NCBI GenBank assembly: GCA_036346275.1
Contig: CM070722.1
Location: 24,513,336 to 24,577,335, forward strand
DNA from: Otatea glauca
Taxonomy: Eukaryota; Streptophyta; Magnoliopsida; Poales; Poaceae
Direction of reading: 5' to 3'
DNA: 64,000 bases
The notes under the pieces were generated by a model. The model ran no database searches. It was not told where the DNA came from and saw nothing but the letters and a program-made list of their open reading frames with translations. Made by a program: the position numbers and the translations under genes. Position 1 is the first letter of the stretch. Every line of letters starts with the position of its first letter. Positions 9,660 through 21,859 of the stretch are shown here, one piece after another.

Positions 9660-12614
9660 TGTAACATCCCAAAATTTGGCTTAATTAAGTTTTTATTTCT
9701 TATTTGTGCATTTGTGATTTTCTAGAATTTATTTGGATTTTTCTGGATTTATTTGAATTAATTCTTATTTCAAGTTTATTGCTTTTTATTCAAAAGTATT
9801 TAAATCGGTGCAAAGTTAAAATAAAGTTTTGCCAAAAATATTTTATTTAAGTCCAGAATGTCTCAAAGTATTTATGAGATTTTTCTTGGATTTTTTTCCA
9901 GATTATTTTATTGCCTAAAACAAATTAAATGAATTTCGAATTAATTTAATTGAAAAACCTTGGAAAAACACGAGCGATGGCGGGCGTAGCCCATCTCTCG
10001 TGGCAGGCCGGCCCTTCGTGCAGCCCGCTGGCCCAGCTTCGAAGCGAAGCGTCACCGTTAGATCGTCATCCGACGGATCAGGTGCGTATAGGAAACCCTA
10101 GACTCTCGGTAGTTAGATCTTTGGATCGGCGTGGATTGTACCACGTTGCGGCGAGGCTTGGCCGTTGATCTTAAATCGTAGGGTGTCCGGTTATCGTCTC
10201 CGTTTGGACTCTTCCGCCCGCGCCGCCGTGTCTCCGGTGGACTCGAGTCCGTGTCCATCGCCCGCACGCTCCGACCGCCTATTTAAGGAGCCCTTGGGTG
10301 CGTTGAGTTCCCGCTCGCGCCGCATCGAATCGCAAGACCTCGTCGCCCGTAACTCGCCGGGCGTCTCGCGAATATCGTCGTCTTCTTCGCCGGCGGATTT
10401 TGTCTCAAAGCGGCGCCATTAGCGTGAGAAGCTTTGGTCAGTTGGATCTTCGTCGACGCCTCGAATCTGACCGTGTGTCCTCGGTGGTGTAAAACCTTCT
10501 TTAACCGCCGTCCGTTGGATCTAAAACCGTGCTCGTGATCTTGCCGCGTGTGCATCGATCGGCGGCCGTCCGATGGAATCTGGTGCACCAGTTGCGCCGT
10601 CGCCGCAACCAATCGGCGTCGCCGCGTGTCCAAGATCGGTGCCGAGGCGCCGTGAGCCGAGTCTACCGTGAGCAGTGCGAGTTCGTGGACCGGGTCCATC
10701 GCCGAGACGCGAGTCGCCACCCGATTGGTTCGGTCCAGTACGACGCCAGCGTGACGTCATGATGACGCAAGAATCAGTTTTTGAATAAAAATAAATCTGT
10801 TAATTTCGAATTTACGATTTTACGATTTGATGTTATTTCAAATTTCAAAAGGCTATATCTTTTGCATCGTAACTCGATTTGAGTGATTCCAGTTTCTAAA
10901 AATTTGTAAAATTTAGATCTATTTAATGGTGAATTTTATTTTATTTTTGGAGTTCATTTGCTCTCTGTTTTGGTATTTATTTGCTTTTCTTCTTGATGCA
11001 GCGTGAGCGTTGAATTGTGCGGCGCTTGGAGGAAGACCTAGCAACCCAAGAGCAAGCTTCAGATCAAGATCAGGACCTATTCCAAGGCAAGTTGTGCTTT
11101 GATCATGTCGAACCCATGTTTATAAAATTGCTATGTTTGATTTACACTAGTGCATATATTTCAAATATACATCTGTTTCAAATTAGATTGGGCTTAGCTA
11201 ATATACCAGATTGATCTATACCCTACCTTGTCATTGTATGCCATGATCCATTGTCACCCTAGATTGGTTTAATATAGTTGGTTAATAATTATAATCAACA
11301 TTGGAGGTTTAGTCCGTAATAGTTGCTTAGCCTTGCCACGTCATCACATGTGCCAGAATCTTTGATAATTAATCTTGATTAATGGAATATGGAACAATGT
11401 TATGAACTTGTGTGCTATGTGGGATCACACGATTAGATTGAGTTGTTGTGGCGAATCATGTCACGCAAAGATGTTGAATTGTTGATGGCACGTGGTGCTT
11501 GGTAATCAAGCGGGTGATAATAACTTAGATTGGGGCAAGTGCCAAGGGCGAGGATGCCAAGGTGGGCACGATGGGCGAGAGGGTATGTGGAAGTCTTGCC
11601 TCGATCACACTAAGGACTTAACCTTGCAAGCCTTTGACTGAGTCAATCATGCAACCACATATGCGGTATGGGCCACCTAGGTGAGTAATTTGCAATGTCT
11701 TAATTTTGGTACTATCGTGGTCGGTGTGAGTTCGAGTTATGGTGTAATTCACATGGCGCAAGAGGGGGCCACGGATGTGGTAACCAGTCCCACGGTGTTG
11801 AATCCTTAGCGGGTAGTATCGGGTTAATCCGAGCATTGTAAAGGCTTTGTTATAATCACTCGCCTTGGTGGTGTTTGGTTGTATCACGTGGGTAAAGTGC
11901 ATAACCTCTGCAGAGTGTGAAACTATTGGATAGCCGTGCTCATGTATTGAGCAATGCTGGGAATTCTGATTAAGGGTTAGCTTAATAAATTGGACAACTT
12001 GGTTGGGATGGTGGAATGCCATGTGGAAGATGGAATTTGACTTAGGATTGGAAACTTGGTTTACGAGAAATCTTGAATTTATTTATTATCGTTATTTGTT
12101 TCTGATCTTTACAATCTATTTATTGTATTTGTTCATAAATCTCGCTTATTGCAAAATAGCCATGATAGCCTCATCCATTGGAATAAACCTTACATATAGA
12201 TACATAGAATTGCATTACATGCACAACTTGTTGAGTGCTTTAAGTACTCACCCTTGCCAAACAACAATAATCAACAGTTGAAGAATCTACACTGTGTTGG
12301 AAGATGAAGTCCAAGAAGACACGAGTCATTAGAATTAGAGCCTTGTCGGTTGCTGTGGTGAACTGATGAGCCATCTACGTTTCTACTTTCATTTGCTTAA
12401 TTATTAGTTTATATTTTCGGTCTTGCCTGCGTGGCTTAATAATGTAAGTTGGTCATAAGATCATACATTTAGCTATATCAATAAATGAACTATTATTCTA
12501 TTATCGTTGTGTATGATGTGATATGTACCAATGTTAAGTCGTGTGCACTAGCGTTGATCCAGGACTAGTGCGGTAAACACAGTGGGTTCGAATCAGTGGA
12601 TTCGGGTCCTTACA
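9660..12614 (+). repeat. Element A 3' LTR (2955 bp)
   Basis: This is the full-length partner of the 5' LTR, from TGTAACATCCC to TCCTTACA. It has a TATTTAAG box at 10280-10287 and the hairpin block at 11906-11960, here with small deletions in the second and fourth hairpins. The differences from the 5' LTR are many small indels and substitutions, so A is not a very recent insertion. No coding content is seen. Confidence 0.95.
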
Positions 12615-12619
12615 ATTAC
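12615..12619. repeat. Target site duplication of element A (right copy, ATTAC)
   Basis: It is a perfect copy of 978-982. Sequence after it (TGTGCACAACTTGTTGAG) continues the interrupted B LTR, as seen uninterrupted from about 21487. Confidence 0.95.
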
Positions 12620-12989
12620 TGTGCACAACTTGTTGAGTGCTTTAGGTACTCACCCCAACAACAACAACTTCAGAAGAGGAGGAATCTACGCCCTTTGTGG
12701 AGGAGGATTATATGGATCACGAATGCTTAGGTCAGAGCCTCATCGGTTACTGCGTGAATCGGGGAGCTACTACGCTTATTTATTTTCAGCCTTTGCTTAT
12801 TTGCTATTTCTTTTATAAAGCCTGTGTGGCAATAATCATGTAAGACAACATTATTATTAATTATTGAAGTTATGCTATATTTATTTGTGTATGACTATGA
12901 TAGCATCTATGTTGAGCTGTGTGCACTAGCTTGATCTGGACTAGTGCGGTATACACGGAGGGTCGGATTTGCAAATTCGGGTCCCAACA
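12620..12989 (+). mobile_element. Element B 5' LTR, right portion
   Basis: It continues the B LTR after the A insertion and matches 21487-21856. It ends ..GGGTCCCAACA directly before the B primer site. Together with 1-982 it gives roughly 1.35 kb of the 3.25-kb LTR; the rest is left of the window. Confidence 0.9.
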
Positions 12990-12993
12990 GAGG

Positions 12994-13004
12994 TGGTATC
13001 GAGC
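12994..13004 (+). promoter_or_regulatory. Primer binding site of element B (TGGTATCGAGC)
   Basis: It lies five bases after the end of the 5' LTR and is the same one-base-short initiator-Met tRNA type site as in A. Confidence 0.85.
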
Positions 13005-13242
13005 CATCTTGACTATAGGTCTTGGCCCTAGGTAGTTGGTATCTCTTAGGAGTGTCCAAAATTATTTTCTAAAAGAAAAGGTGAAATTGACTAATAAGAA
13101 ACTCTTGGCTTATCTCATCCTTCTACTCCCATCCTTGCTAAATTACCTTATTTTCGTTTGTCGTTTGAGTGGAGATCTTATTCAAAATTTTGTTTTGAAT
13201 AGATGCAGATCTTCGATCTTTAGTCGAGCGGGGTGGCTCGCC

Positions 13243-13640
13243 ATGGAGCCGTGGAGAGTTCTTCAAGTGATTGGAGGCTTTGATCGTCCGCTCTGCGAGG
13301 AAGCAGCTGGAACATCAACGGTGTGCATCGGGGATTCTTTTCCAAGCTGATCATCTTCGCTCGAGAGTGCGACGAGACCACCAGACCGATCCACATCACC
13401 GCCGGAGGTTCACTTACAGGTGGAGTTGAGAGGTGCTAGACTTGCTCTACGACGGATGCGCCACGACTATGTCTCGAGCCAGCGACACCATGTTTCGACT
13501 TCACCCGAAGCGGTGCGGCGTGCAGCGTCAGCGGATCGTGGAGGGGAGTGTGCTCTTGCGGTACACCTTCTTGAGTTCGCCATCGCCCGGGAGGAGCACC
13601 TAAGGGACACTGCGCGAGGCTGGAGAGCGGTGTGGCGCGA
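13243..13640 (+). pseudogene. Leader reading frame upstream of gag in B, homologous to A 4212-4642
   Basis: The start GCCATGGA is shared with A. The first part (MEPWRVLQ, GGF, RPL) leaves frame after about 25 codons. The conserved middle (NGVHRGFFSKLIIFARE) is in a second frame, the LALRR segment in a third, and the RIVEG/SSP block follows. Compared with A, many nucleotide differences leave the amino acid unchanged or conservative (I/V, K-L/K-V, F/Y). This suggests the frame was under protein-level constraint before it decayed. Function unknown. Downstream, up to the gag start, I see only GC-rich and purine-rich noncoding DNA. Confidence 0.5.
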
Positions 13641-14186
13641 GAGTGGCGGGGCGAGAGCTTCAAAGACCCGTGGCCGCGGCCGAGTCATCGGTGAGTTGGA
13701 GGAGGCCTTGCGGTGGCCAGGAGATAGCGAGATCAAGTCGTCCAGAGGCGGATAAGGTCGCGAAGAAGAAGAAGAGGAAGAAGAAGACACGGAAGGCGTG
13801 AGTGGGAGCACGAGGAGCCAGCAGAGGGTCACGAGGATAGGTTCGCACCCATGCCACCACCCACCGGTGTATGCATCGGATCGTCTCACCTGTGGTGCTG
13901 GATGAGTGAGAGTCGATCTTAGAGTTGTGTTGAGACTCGAGTGTGAGTCGCGTCTTTATGTTAGCCTTTACCTTTTAGTAGGCGTTAAGGTTGCATGTTT
14001 AGTTTGGTTCTTAATTGTTTCTTTGAGTGTGCGGTATGTGTTGCAAAGCCCTTAGGCATTGTAAGCAACCATACCAAGTATTAATAAAGATTATTTAAGT
14101 TGGGTTTAACGGTTTCCCGCCTTAGAAATTCTTGCATCTTATCTATGCTACATCTACCTTTCCTAACCCAAGAAGCAATCAAGCGG

Positions 14187-15250
14187 ATGGTGAATACCCG
14201 CGGCAACAACGGAGCTTTGAAGTGGTCTGCGCCGGGCAACAATCCCAACGAAGGAGCACCACCGCATCGAGGCACCGCCCGATGGATATGCGAACTTGGG
14301 AGCTCTTCTCATTGCAGTGACTCGATTGATGCGGACAATGATGCGGCAGATGACCAATATGGCTGCGATCAACAACCCCGCTTCTCAGTTAATAACGGCG
14401 GTCCTCGTCCTTATTCCAAATTGTCAGACTTTATGAGGACCCGACCGCCAACATTCTCGGGCAACGTCAACCCCTTGGAAGCAGATGATTGGCTGAGAAC
14501 CATTGAGAGGAAGTTGTACATCACGCAATGTGAAGGGCATGAGAAGGTTCTTTATGCATCCCATCAGCTTGAGGGAACAGTTGCAGAATGGTGGGAGAAC
14601 TACTGTGCTACTCACGAGGCACCCATGGAAATCACGTGTGAAGAATTCGCAACGGCCTTTCGCCAATACCACGTACCAGAAGGAATGATGGACCTGAAAA
14701 AGGAAGAATTCAGGCGCTTAAGCAAGGAGGCCAACGGTGGTGATTACTTGAACAAATTCACGCGATTAGCTCGCTATGCTCCACGAAGATGTGGCGACGG
14801 ACAAGGCTAAGCGATCCGATTCATGAAGGATTAAACTCGGGGCGCAAGTGGTGATTACCCACACTTTTCAGATTTTCAAGAATTGGTAAACAAGGTTTTG
14901 ATTACGGAGGATAAGCGCGAGGAGCTTGGGGAAAATCGCAAGCGCTTGATGACTAACCCGGTGGACCCTAACCACTGCGAATGAGGATGACCCCGCGGTT
15001 TGCTAAGTTCCAACGCAAGTTGTTAACAAACCAACAACACCGCACCGCGACCACGGGACGAGTTATCGACTTGGCCCAAGGTAACAATGCTCAAGAAGGA
15101 GTGATCGGTACCGCGGAAGGTGCTACTGATTGCAATGGTAGGGCATTATGCCAACAGATGTCCCAGAAAGGAGGTATCACGCCGAGGCGCTTCAACCTTA
15201 GGATGACACTGCTAAGGCGCCGATGGCGGAGCAAATCGAGGAGCTAGGCG
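14187..15250 (+). pseudogene. gag: Element B gag (degenerate)
   Basis: The start MVNTRGNNGA at 14187 matches A. The capsid segment with KLSDFMRTRPPTF, DDWLRTIE, VAEWWENYC and PEGMMDLKKEEF is well kept to about 14770. Beyond that several frameshifts occur. The zinc knuckle is lost or out of frame near 15140-15170, where only CQQMSQKGG is readable. It is more decayed than A gag. Confidence 0.85.
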
Positions 15251-15299
15251 GTAGGAGCAACGCCTCAAGCTACTATTCGAGGCGAGTCAACCACATCAC

Positions 15300-15719
15300 C
15301 GCCGATGGAGCCAGGAAGCATCGGGCGTCGTCTTGGGTAAGTTTTGGTAAACTCGATTACACCAATGAGATTATTTGATTCAGAGCTTCGCATTCATTTG
15401 TCTCTCGAGCTTTTGCATCCGAACATGGTTTGAGCATGAAAAATCTTAAGTGTGTGATGCTAGTCAAGCCCGGGATCGAGTTAAGATCTAACCTTGGATG
15501 TTTGGGGGTAAAGCTAAAAATTAATGGGGTAGAGTTCTAGCGAACTTGATTATTCTAGATGCCCAAGTTTTAGATGTTATCCTCGGTATGGATTGGTTAA
15601 CCAAGCAAAAGGCAAGTATTGGATTGCGGTCAAAGGATTGTATCCATTGAGAGCCCTAGAGGAGAAAAGGTGGAATTAGAGCGACATCGGTTCGTAAGGG
15701 TCAATTAATTGTTAATAGC
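15300..15719 (+). pseudogene. Element B protease region (degenerate)
   Basis: This region aligns with the A protease region. The active-site block (LFDS.. then ASHSFVS) can be seen near 15375-15410, but a lost base shifts the frame inside the loop. No open frame of useful length remains. Confidence 0.5.
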
Positions 15720-16397
15720 GTGAAAGCCGTCATAGAGGATGTGCGGTGGTCGGGAACATCGGATGTATTTCGGAGGATCTCAGGGAATGCCGCGGACCGT
15801 GACATCGAGTTTGTCATTGAGTTAGTACACAGTACAGCACCAATAGCAAAAGACCTTATCGGATGCCTACAGGATGAGTTGGTGGAAATGAAGAAGCAGA
15901 TCGACGAGTTATTAGAGAAGGGTTTTATAAGACCAAGTTCGTCCCCATGGGGAGCGCCAGTTTTGTTTGTCAGGAAAAAAGATGGAAGCCTTAGAATGTG
16001 TATTGATTATCGTGCACTTAATGAAGTGACGATTAAGAATAAGTATCCGTTGCCAAGGATTGATGATCTGTTCGACCAGTTGAGAGGAACTGGAGTTTTC
16101 TCCAAGATAGACCTTCGTTCCGGATATCATCAACTAAAGATTCGGGCGGAAGATGTTCCAAAGACCGCATTTTCTTCAAGATACGGACATTATGAGTTCA
16201 CGGTCATGTCTTTTGGATTGACCAATGCGCCAGCATATTTCATGAACTTGATGAATAAGATCTTCATGGAATTCTTGGACAAGTTTGTTGTTGTGTTCAT
16301 AGATGATATTTTGGTATATTCAAAGACCGAAGCAGAGCACGCAAATCATCTGAGGCTAGTGTTGGAAAAGCTGCGTGAGCAACAAATTGTATGCTAA
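15720..16397 (+). pseudogene. Element B reverse transcriptase core (readable)
   Basis: A 225-residue frame holds a nearly complete RT core: GFIRPSSSPWGAPVLFV, LRMCIDYRALN, KNKYPLPRID, KIDLRSGYHQLKIR, FGLTNAPAYF and catalytic FIDD at about 16300. It is intact where A has a stop. The frame ends shortly after the thumb, and the thumb/connection continues out of frame from 16375. Confidence 0.9.
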
Positions 16398-18166
16398 ATT
16401 CGAGAATCGACTTTTGGAAGGAAAAGGTGGAATTTCTCGGTCATGTTATGATTGCGAAGGAGTTGTTAGTCGACCCAAGCAAAGTGGAAGCGGTGTTGCA
16501 TTGGGAACAACCAAAGTCTGTCACTCAAGTCCGAAGTTTTCTGGGAATGGCAGGATATTATCACTGATTCATAGAAGGATTTTCGACGATTGCGAGACCT
16601 CTTACGCAGATTGTTGAAAAGGAAAGGAAATTTTCATGGGCCTTGATTGTGATAAGGGTTTTGAGGAATTAAAGCGTTTGACAACAGCCCGGTGTTGGTT
16701 TTGCCTAATGTTCGAATAACCGATATATCTTGTGATGCGTCAAGATAGGGTCTTGGATGCGTATTGATGCAAGAGGGTAAAGTGGTCGCATATCGTCAAA
16801 GCGCTAAGACCACATGAAGGAATTATCCCACGCATGACTTGGAATTGGTGCCGTGGTGCATGCCTTGAAATTGTGGCGTCATTATCTCATGGGAAATAGA
16901 TGTGAGATATATACGGACCACAAGAGTTTGAAATATATCTTCACCCATCGAGATCTTAACATGAGGCAAAGGAGATGGTTGGGCCGATCAAGGATTATAA
17001 TATGGGAATCCACTACCATCCGGAAAGGCTAATGTAGTGGTGATGCCTTGAGTCGTAAAAACCATGTTGCAAACATGATGATGCAGGAAGATCAATCGGA
17101 GTTGTGTAAGGAGTTTGAAGTTAAAATTGGTAATGGTTCCGAAGGATTTATAGCTGCTTTGGAAGTAAGGCCGACGCTTGAAGATCGATTTGGGAAGGGC
17201 AAAGGATGATGAGAAAATCAACCGAATCAAAGCTAAAAGGATGAAGGATTAGCGCGATTTTACTATGGATGGCCGGGTACCATGTGGTTCAAGGGTCGTA
17301 TTGTGTGCCAAAGCAGACCATAGCTTAAGCAGATTGATTTTAGAAGAGGCTCACGATTCCAAGTATTCAATCCATCCAGAAGCGCCAAGATGTACCGGGA
17401 CTTAAGGGAAAGGTTTTGGTGGCGAATATGAAGCGTGAAGTCGTTGAGCATGTTGCCTTATGTGATATATGCGGAGAGTTAAGGCAATACACGAGACCTG
17501 CGGGATTACTACAACCGTTAAAAGTTCGAATGGAAATGGGAAGAAATCGGTATGGATTTCATCACGGGTTGCCAAGAACCCAAAGTGGGAATGATTCTAT
17601 ATGGGTTATCGTGGATCGGTGACCAAAGTTGCTCACTTCATTCGGTCAAGACAACTTACTCGGGAGACCGGTTAGCGAGAACTATACATAGCGAATTGTG
17701 TGTTTGCATGGGGTACCAAAGAAAATAGTGTCGAACAGAGGTACCAGTTCACCTCGAGATTTTGGGATAAATTGCATGAAGCCATGGGAGCAGCGTTTGA
17801 ACTTGAGACGGCATATCACCCATGGATGATGGTCAAGCGTAAAGAGTAAATCGATTTTGGAAGATATGTTAAGAGCTTGCGCATTAGCCTATACTACATC
17901 ATGGGATAAATGCTTACCAGTATGCGAGTTCACTATAACAACAGATTACTGAGCTAGTTTGCGGATGTCGCCATTTGAGGCTTTATATGGTCGTGCTGCC
18001 GTACCCCTTGAATTGGAATAAGACAGAGAGCGTATGATATTTGGCCCCGATATTCTCAAGGAAGTGAAGAGCAAGTTGCCATGATAAGAGACAGTTGAAA
18101 ATCGCGATCAAGACAAAAAGTTATGCGATAATCGACGCCGTGATTTGAGTTTGAACCGATGAATTC
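16398..18166 (+). pseudogene. Element B connection, RNase H and integrase (heavily decayed)
   Basis: Homology to A runs throughout, but single-base losses are frequent. Visible pieces include the RNase H tail near 16860-16930, the HHCC region and MKREVVEHVALCDIC near 17420-17490, and the first integrase Asp region near 17555. YHP and the Glu-containing segment lie near 17810-17850. The density of frameshifts here is clearly higher than in element A. Confidence 0.8.
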
Positions 18167-18575
18167 GTGTATCTTAGGGTTACCCCTCTAAAAGGAGTTA
18201 AAAGGTTCCACGCTAAAGGAAAGCTTGCCCCAAGATATGTTGGACCGTTCAAAATTTTGAGCCGTCGAGGGGAGGTTGCTTATCAGTTGGAATTGCCGCA
18301 ATCACTAGCAGGCGTGCATGATGTGTTCCATGTGTCTCAGCTCAAGAAGTGTCTTGGTGCACGAGCGACGCCTTTGGGAGAGATTGAATTGCAGAAAGAT
18401 CTGACCTACAAGGAGCAACCAATCAGAATCTGGATGTTATGGACCGCAAGACCAGGACCAAGTCAGTTCGCTTTTGCAGGGTTCAGTGGAGCAACCATTC
18501 GAGAATGAGGCAACCTGGGAGCGTGAAGAGGATCTGAAGTCAGAATTTCCAAACCTATTCCCTAGTCAGCCTTGA
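18167..18575 (+). pseudogene. Element B integrase C-terminus with chromodomain (frameshifted)
   Basis: The GPY/F module KLAPRYVGPFKIL and HVSQLKKCL linker are in frame. The chromodomain starts (DLTYKEQPIRI) and then shifts frame near 18430. The remaining conserved residues (W..E.E.LKSEFPNLF) follow in another frame to about 18575. Confidence 0.85.
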
Positions 18576-18597
18576 ATCTCGGGGTTGAGATTACACA

Positions 18598-18608
18598 TAG
18601 GGGAGGTT
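18598..18608 (+). promoter_or_regulatory. Polypurine tract of element B
   Basis: The purine-rich AGGGGAGG lies directly before the 3' LTR, at the same position as the A tract. Confidence 0.75.
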
Positions 18609-19288
18609 TGTAACATCCCAAAAATTTGACCTATAATTTCGCTCACGTGCATTTTTGTGATTTTCTGAATTTAATAGATTTTCCAGAAATTATTTGAATT
18701 TATTTTAATTAAGTATATTGAACCTTTGGTGAAAACTAATTATATATAGATAAGAATAATATGAAGTTTTGTCAAAAATATTTTATTTAAGTTCAGAATG
18801 TTTCAAGGTATTTATGAGAATTTTCTTGGATTTTCTGATATTTTTATTGCCTTAAATGAATTAATCTAATTTGGAATTATTTTAAATTCAAAAGCGTTGG
18901 AAAATCGAGTGAACGATCTTGGGCCAAGCCCAAAGATCGCGTCTTGTGACCCATCGCGGTGCGGCCCGTCGACTGTTCCCCGCCGCCTCGCGTATGGACC
19001 ATTGGATCCAGATCGATTCTTTGTCTCCTTCGCGAAACCCTAGCGCCTTCGGCCGTTGGATCAAGAGCGCGCGGTGAGGATTCCTTGCGTCGTTTTGGAA
19101 AGATTTGATCACATCCGTTGATTTTGGAAGGTGCGAATTGGATTGGATCGGCCGAGATCTAATCGTGGCCTCTCGTTGCAGATCGGACGGCTCTCGGTCG
19201 TCGTCTCCGATTCGGTTCCCGAATCCGTCGTCGCTTGCCGTCGCCGCCGCGTGATTTAGGGTTTCCTTTCCTGCACGCATGCCGAGGC

Positions 19289-19296
19289 TATAAAAG
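19289..19296 (+). promoter_or_regulatory. TATA box of B LTR (TATAAAAG)
   Basis: It is a canonical TATA box after the GC-rich part of the LTR, at the place where A has TATTTAAG. Confidence 0.75.
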
Positions 19297-21172
19297 CCGC
19301 AGCCCGCACTCCAATGTTCCTCGTTCCCTTGCGCAGCCAGTAGCTCTAGCCTCTTCGCCTGTTTCGCTGTCGTCGTCGCTCAAGAGCTCGCCGTAGTTCT
19401 TTGCAGCGGCGTCGCGAGTTTTTGCGCCGTTCCGCCGTCGTCGAGCCTCCTCCCGCCGAATCGGTTCCAGATCTGGGGTCGTCGTTCCAAGACGCGTCGA
19501 GGCCACCACTTATTCTCGCCGGAGTCGCGCCGAAATGCAGTTCGGGTAGTCGTCTTCCTCCGCTCCGGTGCAAGCCCACCGCCGTGTCTCGGAGCTTCGC
19601 GCAACCGTTGGATCTTCGCCGAACCGTTCGGATCAAGCCACGTCGCTTCTTCAAAGCGATGTTACGCTCGGGTATATTTCTAACCGTTAGATTGAATAGA
19701 GCGTTGGGATTGAGGCGCGTGTGCGTAGTGTGTCAGCCGTTGGATTGTCTCGCAGATGTGCGACGCGTGTCGGTGCGGGTACCGAAGCATCGTGCGCTGG
19801 GTGCACCGTGGACAGGCGTGTGCCGTGGACTTGGTCCATAGACCGAGCGACGTGGCGCAATTTGATTGGCCCACGTATCGCGATGACGTCATGCGATATC
19901 GGTAGGTCCACGGCCTGATATCTCGAGTCCACGGTGGACCAGCGTGTTTTCGTGGACTAAGTCCATGCGCCGAGGCCACGTGTCCGTCTCTGATTGGTCC
20001 ACGTGTCGCTTGCGCATTAATCGGTAATTTCCAGTAGAAAAATAATTCAGAAAAATCGGTTTTTCTAATTTCTGTAATTTCAGTATTTATTCAAACTTCA
20101 AAAGGCTATATCTTTTGCATTTTAACTCGGATTTGAGTGATTCAAATTTCTAAAAATTTGTAAAATCAAGATCTATTTATTGGTGAATTTTATTTTATTT
20201 TTGGAGTTTGGTTGCTCTCTGTTTTGGTGTTTATTTGCTATTTTGGCATCGTTTAGCGTGAGCGTTGAACCTTTCGGTGATCCGGAGGAAGATTCGTCGC
20301 TCCAAGACCCAAGCTCAGATCAAGACCAGCACCTACTCCAAGGCAAGTTGTGCTTTGATCTTGTTGCACCTAATTTTCACCAAATTGCTATTTTATCTCT
20401 TAAACCTTATGCATGATATTTTATATGTATAAATGATTTCAATTAATCTGAGAATTAGATAATATGCCTATTTGAATTAAATCATACCTTGTCAATTTTA
20501 TGCCATGATCTATTTGTCACCCTAGGATGTGGAATTATAGTTGGTTAATATTGATAATCAACATGGGCTAGTTAGACCGTCATAGATTGCTTAGCCATGC
20601 CACGTCATCACATGTGTCCGAATGTTGATACTTAATCTTGACTAATGGAATATGGAACAATGTTTATGAATTGGTGTGTCATGTGTCGTCACACAGTGAT
20701 ATCAAGTTGTAGTGGCGAGGAGGTCACACATCTAGATTGAAATGTTGATGGCATGTGGTGCTTGGTAATCAACTGGGGTGGTAATGATTTTAGATTGGGG
20801 CAAGTGGCAAGGGGCAGTGTGCCAAGGTGGGCCAGGGTTGGCAGGGGTATGTGGAAGTCTTGCCTTAATCACCTTAAGGACTTAACCTTGCAAGCCTTTG
20901 ACCTGAGTCCTTGCAACCACATATGCAGAATGGGACTGACCTTAGTGAATAATTTGTGAAACCTAGATTTGATCTTGTCGTGGTGAATAGTGAGTCCCGG
21001 GTTACGGGTTAACTCACATGGCGCAAGAGGGGGGCCCTGTTGTGGTGGTTTAACCCTTCAATGTTGAAACCTTAGCGAGCAGTACTGGGTCTAGGTGTAG
21101 CATTGTAAAGGCTTTGTTACGATCACTCGCCTTGGTGGTGTTTGGTTGTATCGTGTGGGTAAAGTGCATAAC

Positions 21173-21225
21173 CTCTGCAGAGTGTACAATCTATTCGAAT
21201 AGCCGTGCTCACGGTATTGGGAATG
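21173..21225 (+). other. Conserved LTR hairpin block, B 3' LTR copy
   Basis: This copy has the clearest stems: CTCTGCAGAG (21173-21182), the perfect palindrome CTATTCGAATAG (21191-21202) and CCGTG-CT-CACGG (21203-21214). The second and third stems touch with no spacer, as in A and D. Confidence 0.75.
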
Positions 21226-21859
21226 CTCGGGAATTACAGTTAAGGATTAGACTTTTGTTAAACGAAAACCAATTGGGATGGCAAGGTGCCATGGAAGGTG
21301 GAAATTGATTTAGGATTAGGAACTTGGTGTATTTCAGAAATACCGAATTTATTAATTACTGTATTTGTTTTACTGCTTTCCAATCTATTTATTATATTCT
21401 TGTTAAATGCTACTTTATTGCAAAATAGCCATATTAGCCATTCCTTTGGATTAAGCCAAGCATATAGAATATTAGACTTGCATTATTGTGCACAACTTGT
21501 TGAGTGCTTTATGTACTCACCCCAACAACAACAACTTCAGAAGAGGAGGAATCTCGCCCTTCGTGGAGGAGGATTATATGGATCACGAATGCTTAGGGTC
21601 CGAGCCTCATCGGTTACTGCGGTGAATCGGGAGTCGCTACGCTTATTTATTTTTCGTTCTTTGCTTATTTGCTATTTCTTTTATAAGCCCTGTGTGGCAA
21701 TAATCATGTAAGACAACGATTATTATTAATTATTGAAGTTATGCTATATTTATTTGTGTATGACTATGATAGCATCTATGTTGAGCTGTGTGCACTAGCG
21801 TGATCTGGACTAGTGCGGTATACACGAGGGTCGGATTTGCAAATTCGGTCCCGACACGC

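Larger units (their letters stand above)
983..12614 (+). mobile_element. Element A: Ty3/gypsy Tekay-type chromovirus, complete but inactive
   Basis: This 11.6-kb LTR retrotransposon has TG..CA LTRs of about 2.96 kb, a primer site resembling the initiator-Met tRNA complement, gag, protease, RT, RNase H, integrase, a chromodomain, a polypurine tract and a 5-bp target duplication. The chromodomain at the end of integrase and the very long LTRs starting TGTAACATCCC fit the Tekay/Del clade. Gag and pol carry several frameshifts and stops, so it cannot be autonomous. It is inserted in the 5' LTR of element B, a relative of the same clade. Confidence 0.95.
18609..21856 (+). repeat. Element B 3' LTR (3248 bp)
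   Basis: It starts TGTAACATCCCAAAAATTTG and ends ..GGTCCCGACA. It is the only complete B LTR in the window. Order along it: AT-rich start, GC-rich promoter with TATAAAAG at 19289, a block around GGCTATATCTTTTGCAT (20105) shared with A and D, the hairpin chain (21173-21225), and the end. The bases CGCAC at 21857-21861 should be its right target duplication; the left copy is outside the window. No gene is seen within it. Confidence 0.95.

Noticed and set aside
20300..20350. Splice-like CCAAGGCAAGT in A and B LTRs as a 5' UTR intron
   Set aside because: It is conserved but would need a GC donor, and I could not find a supported acceptor before gag. Left as unproven.
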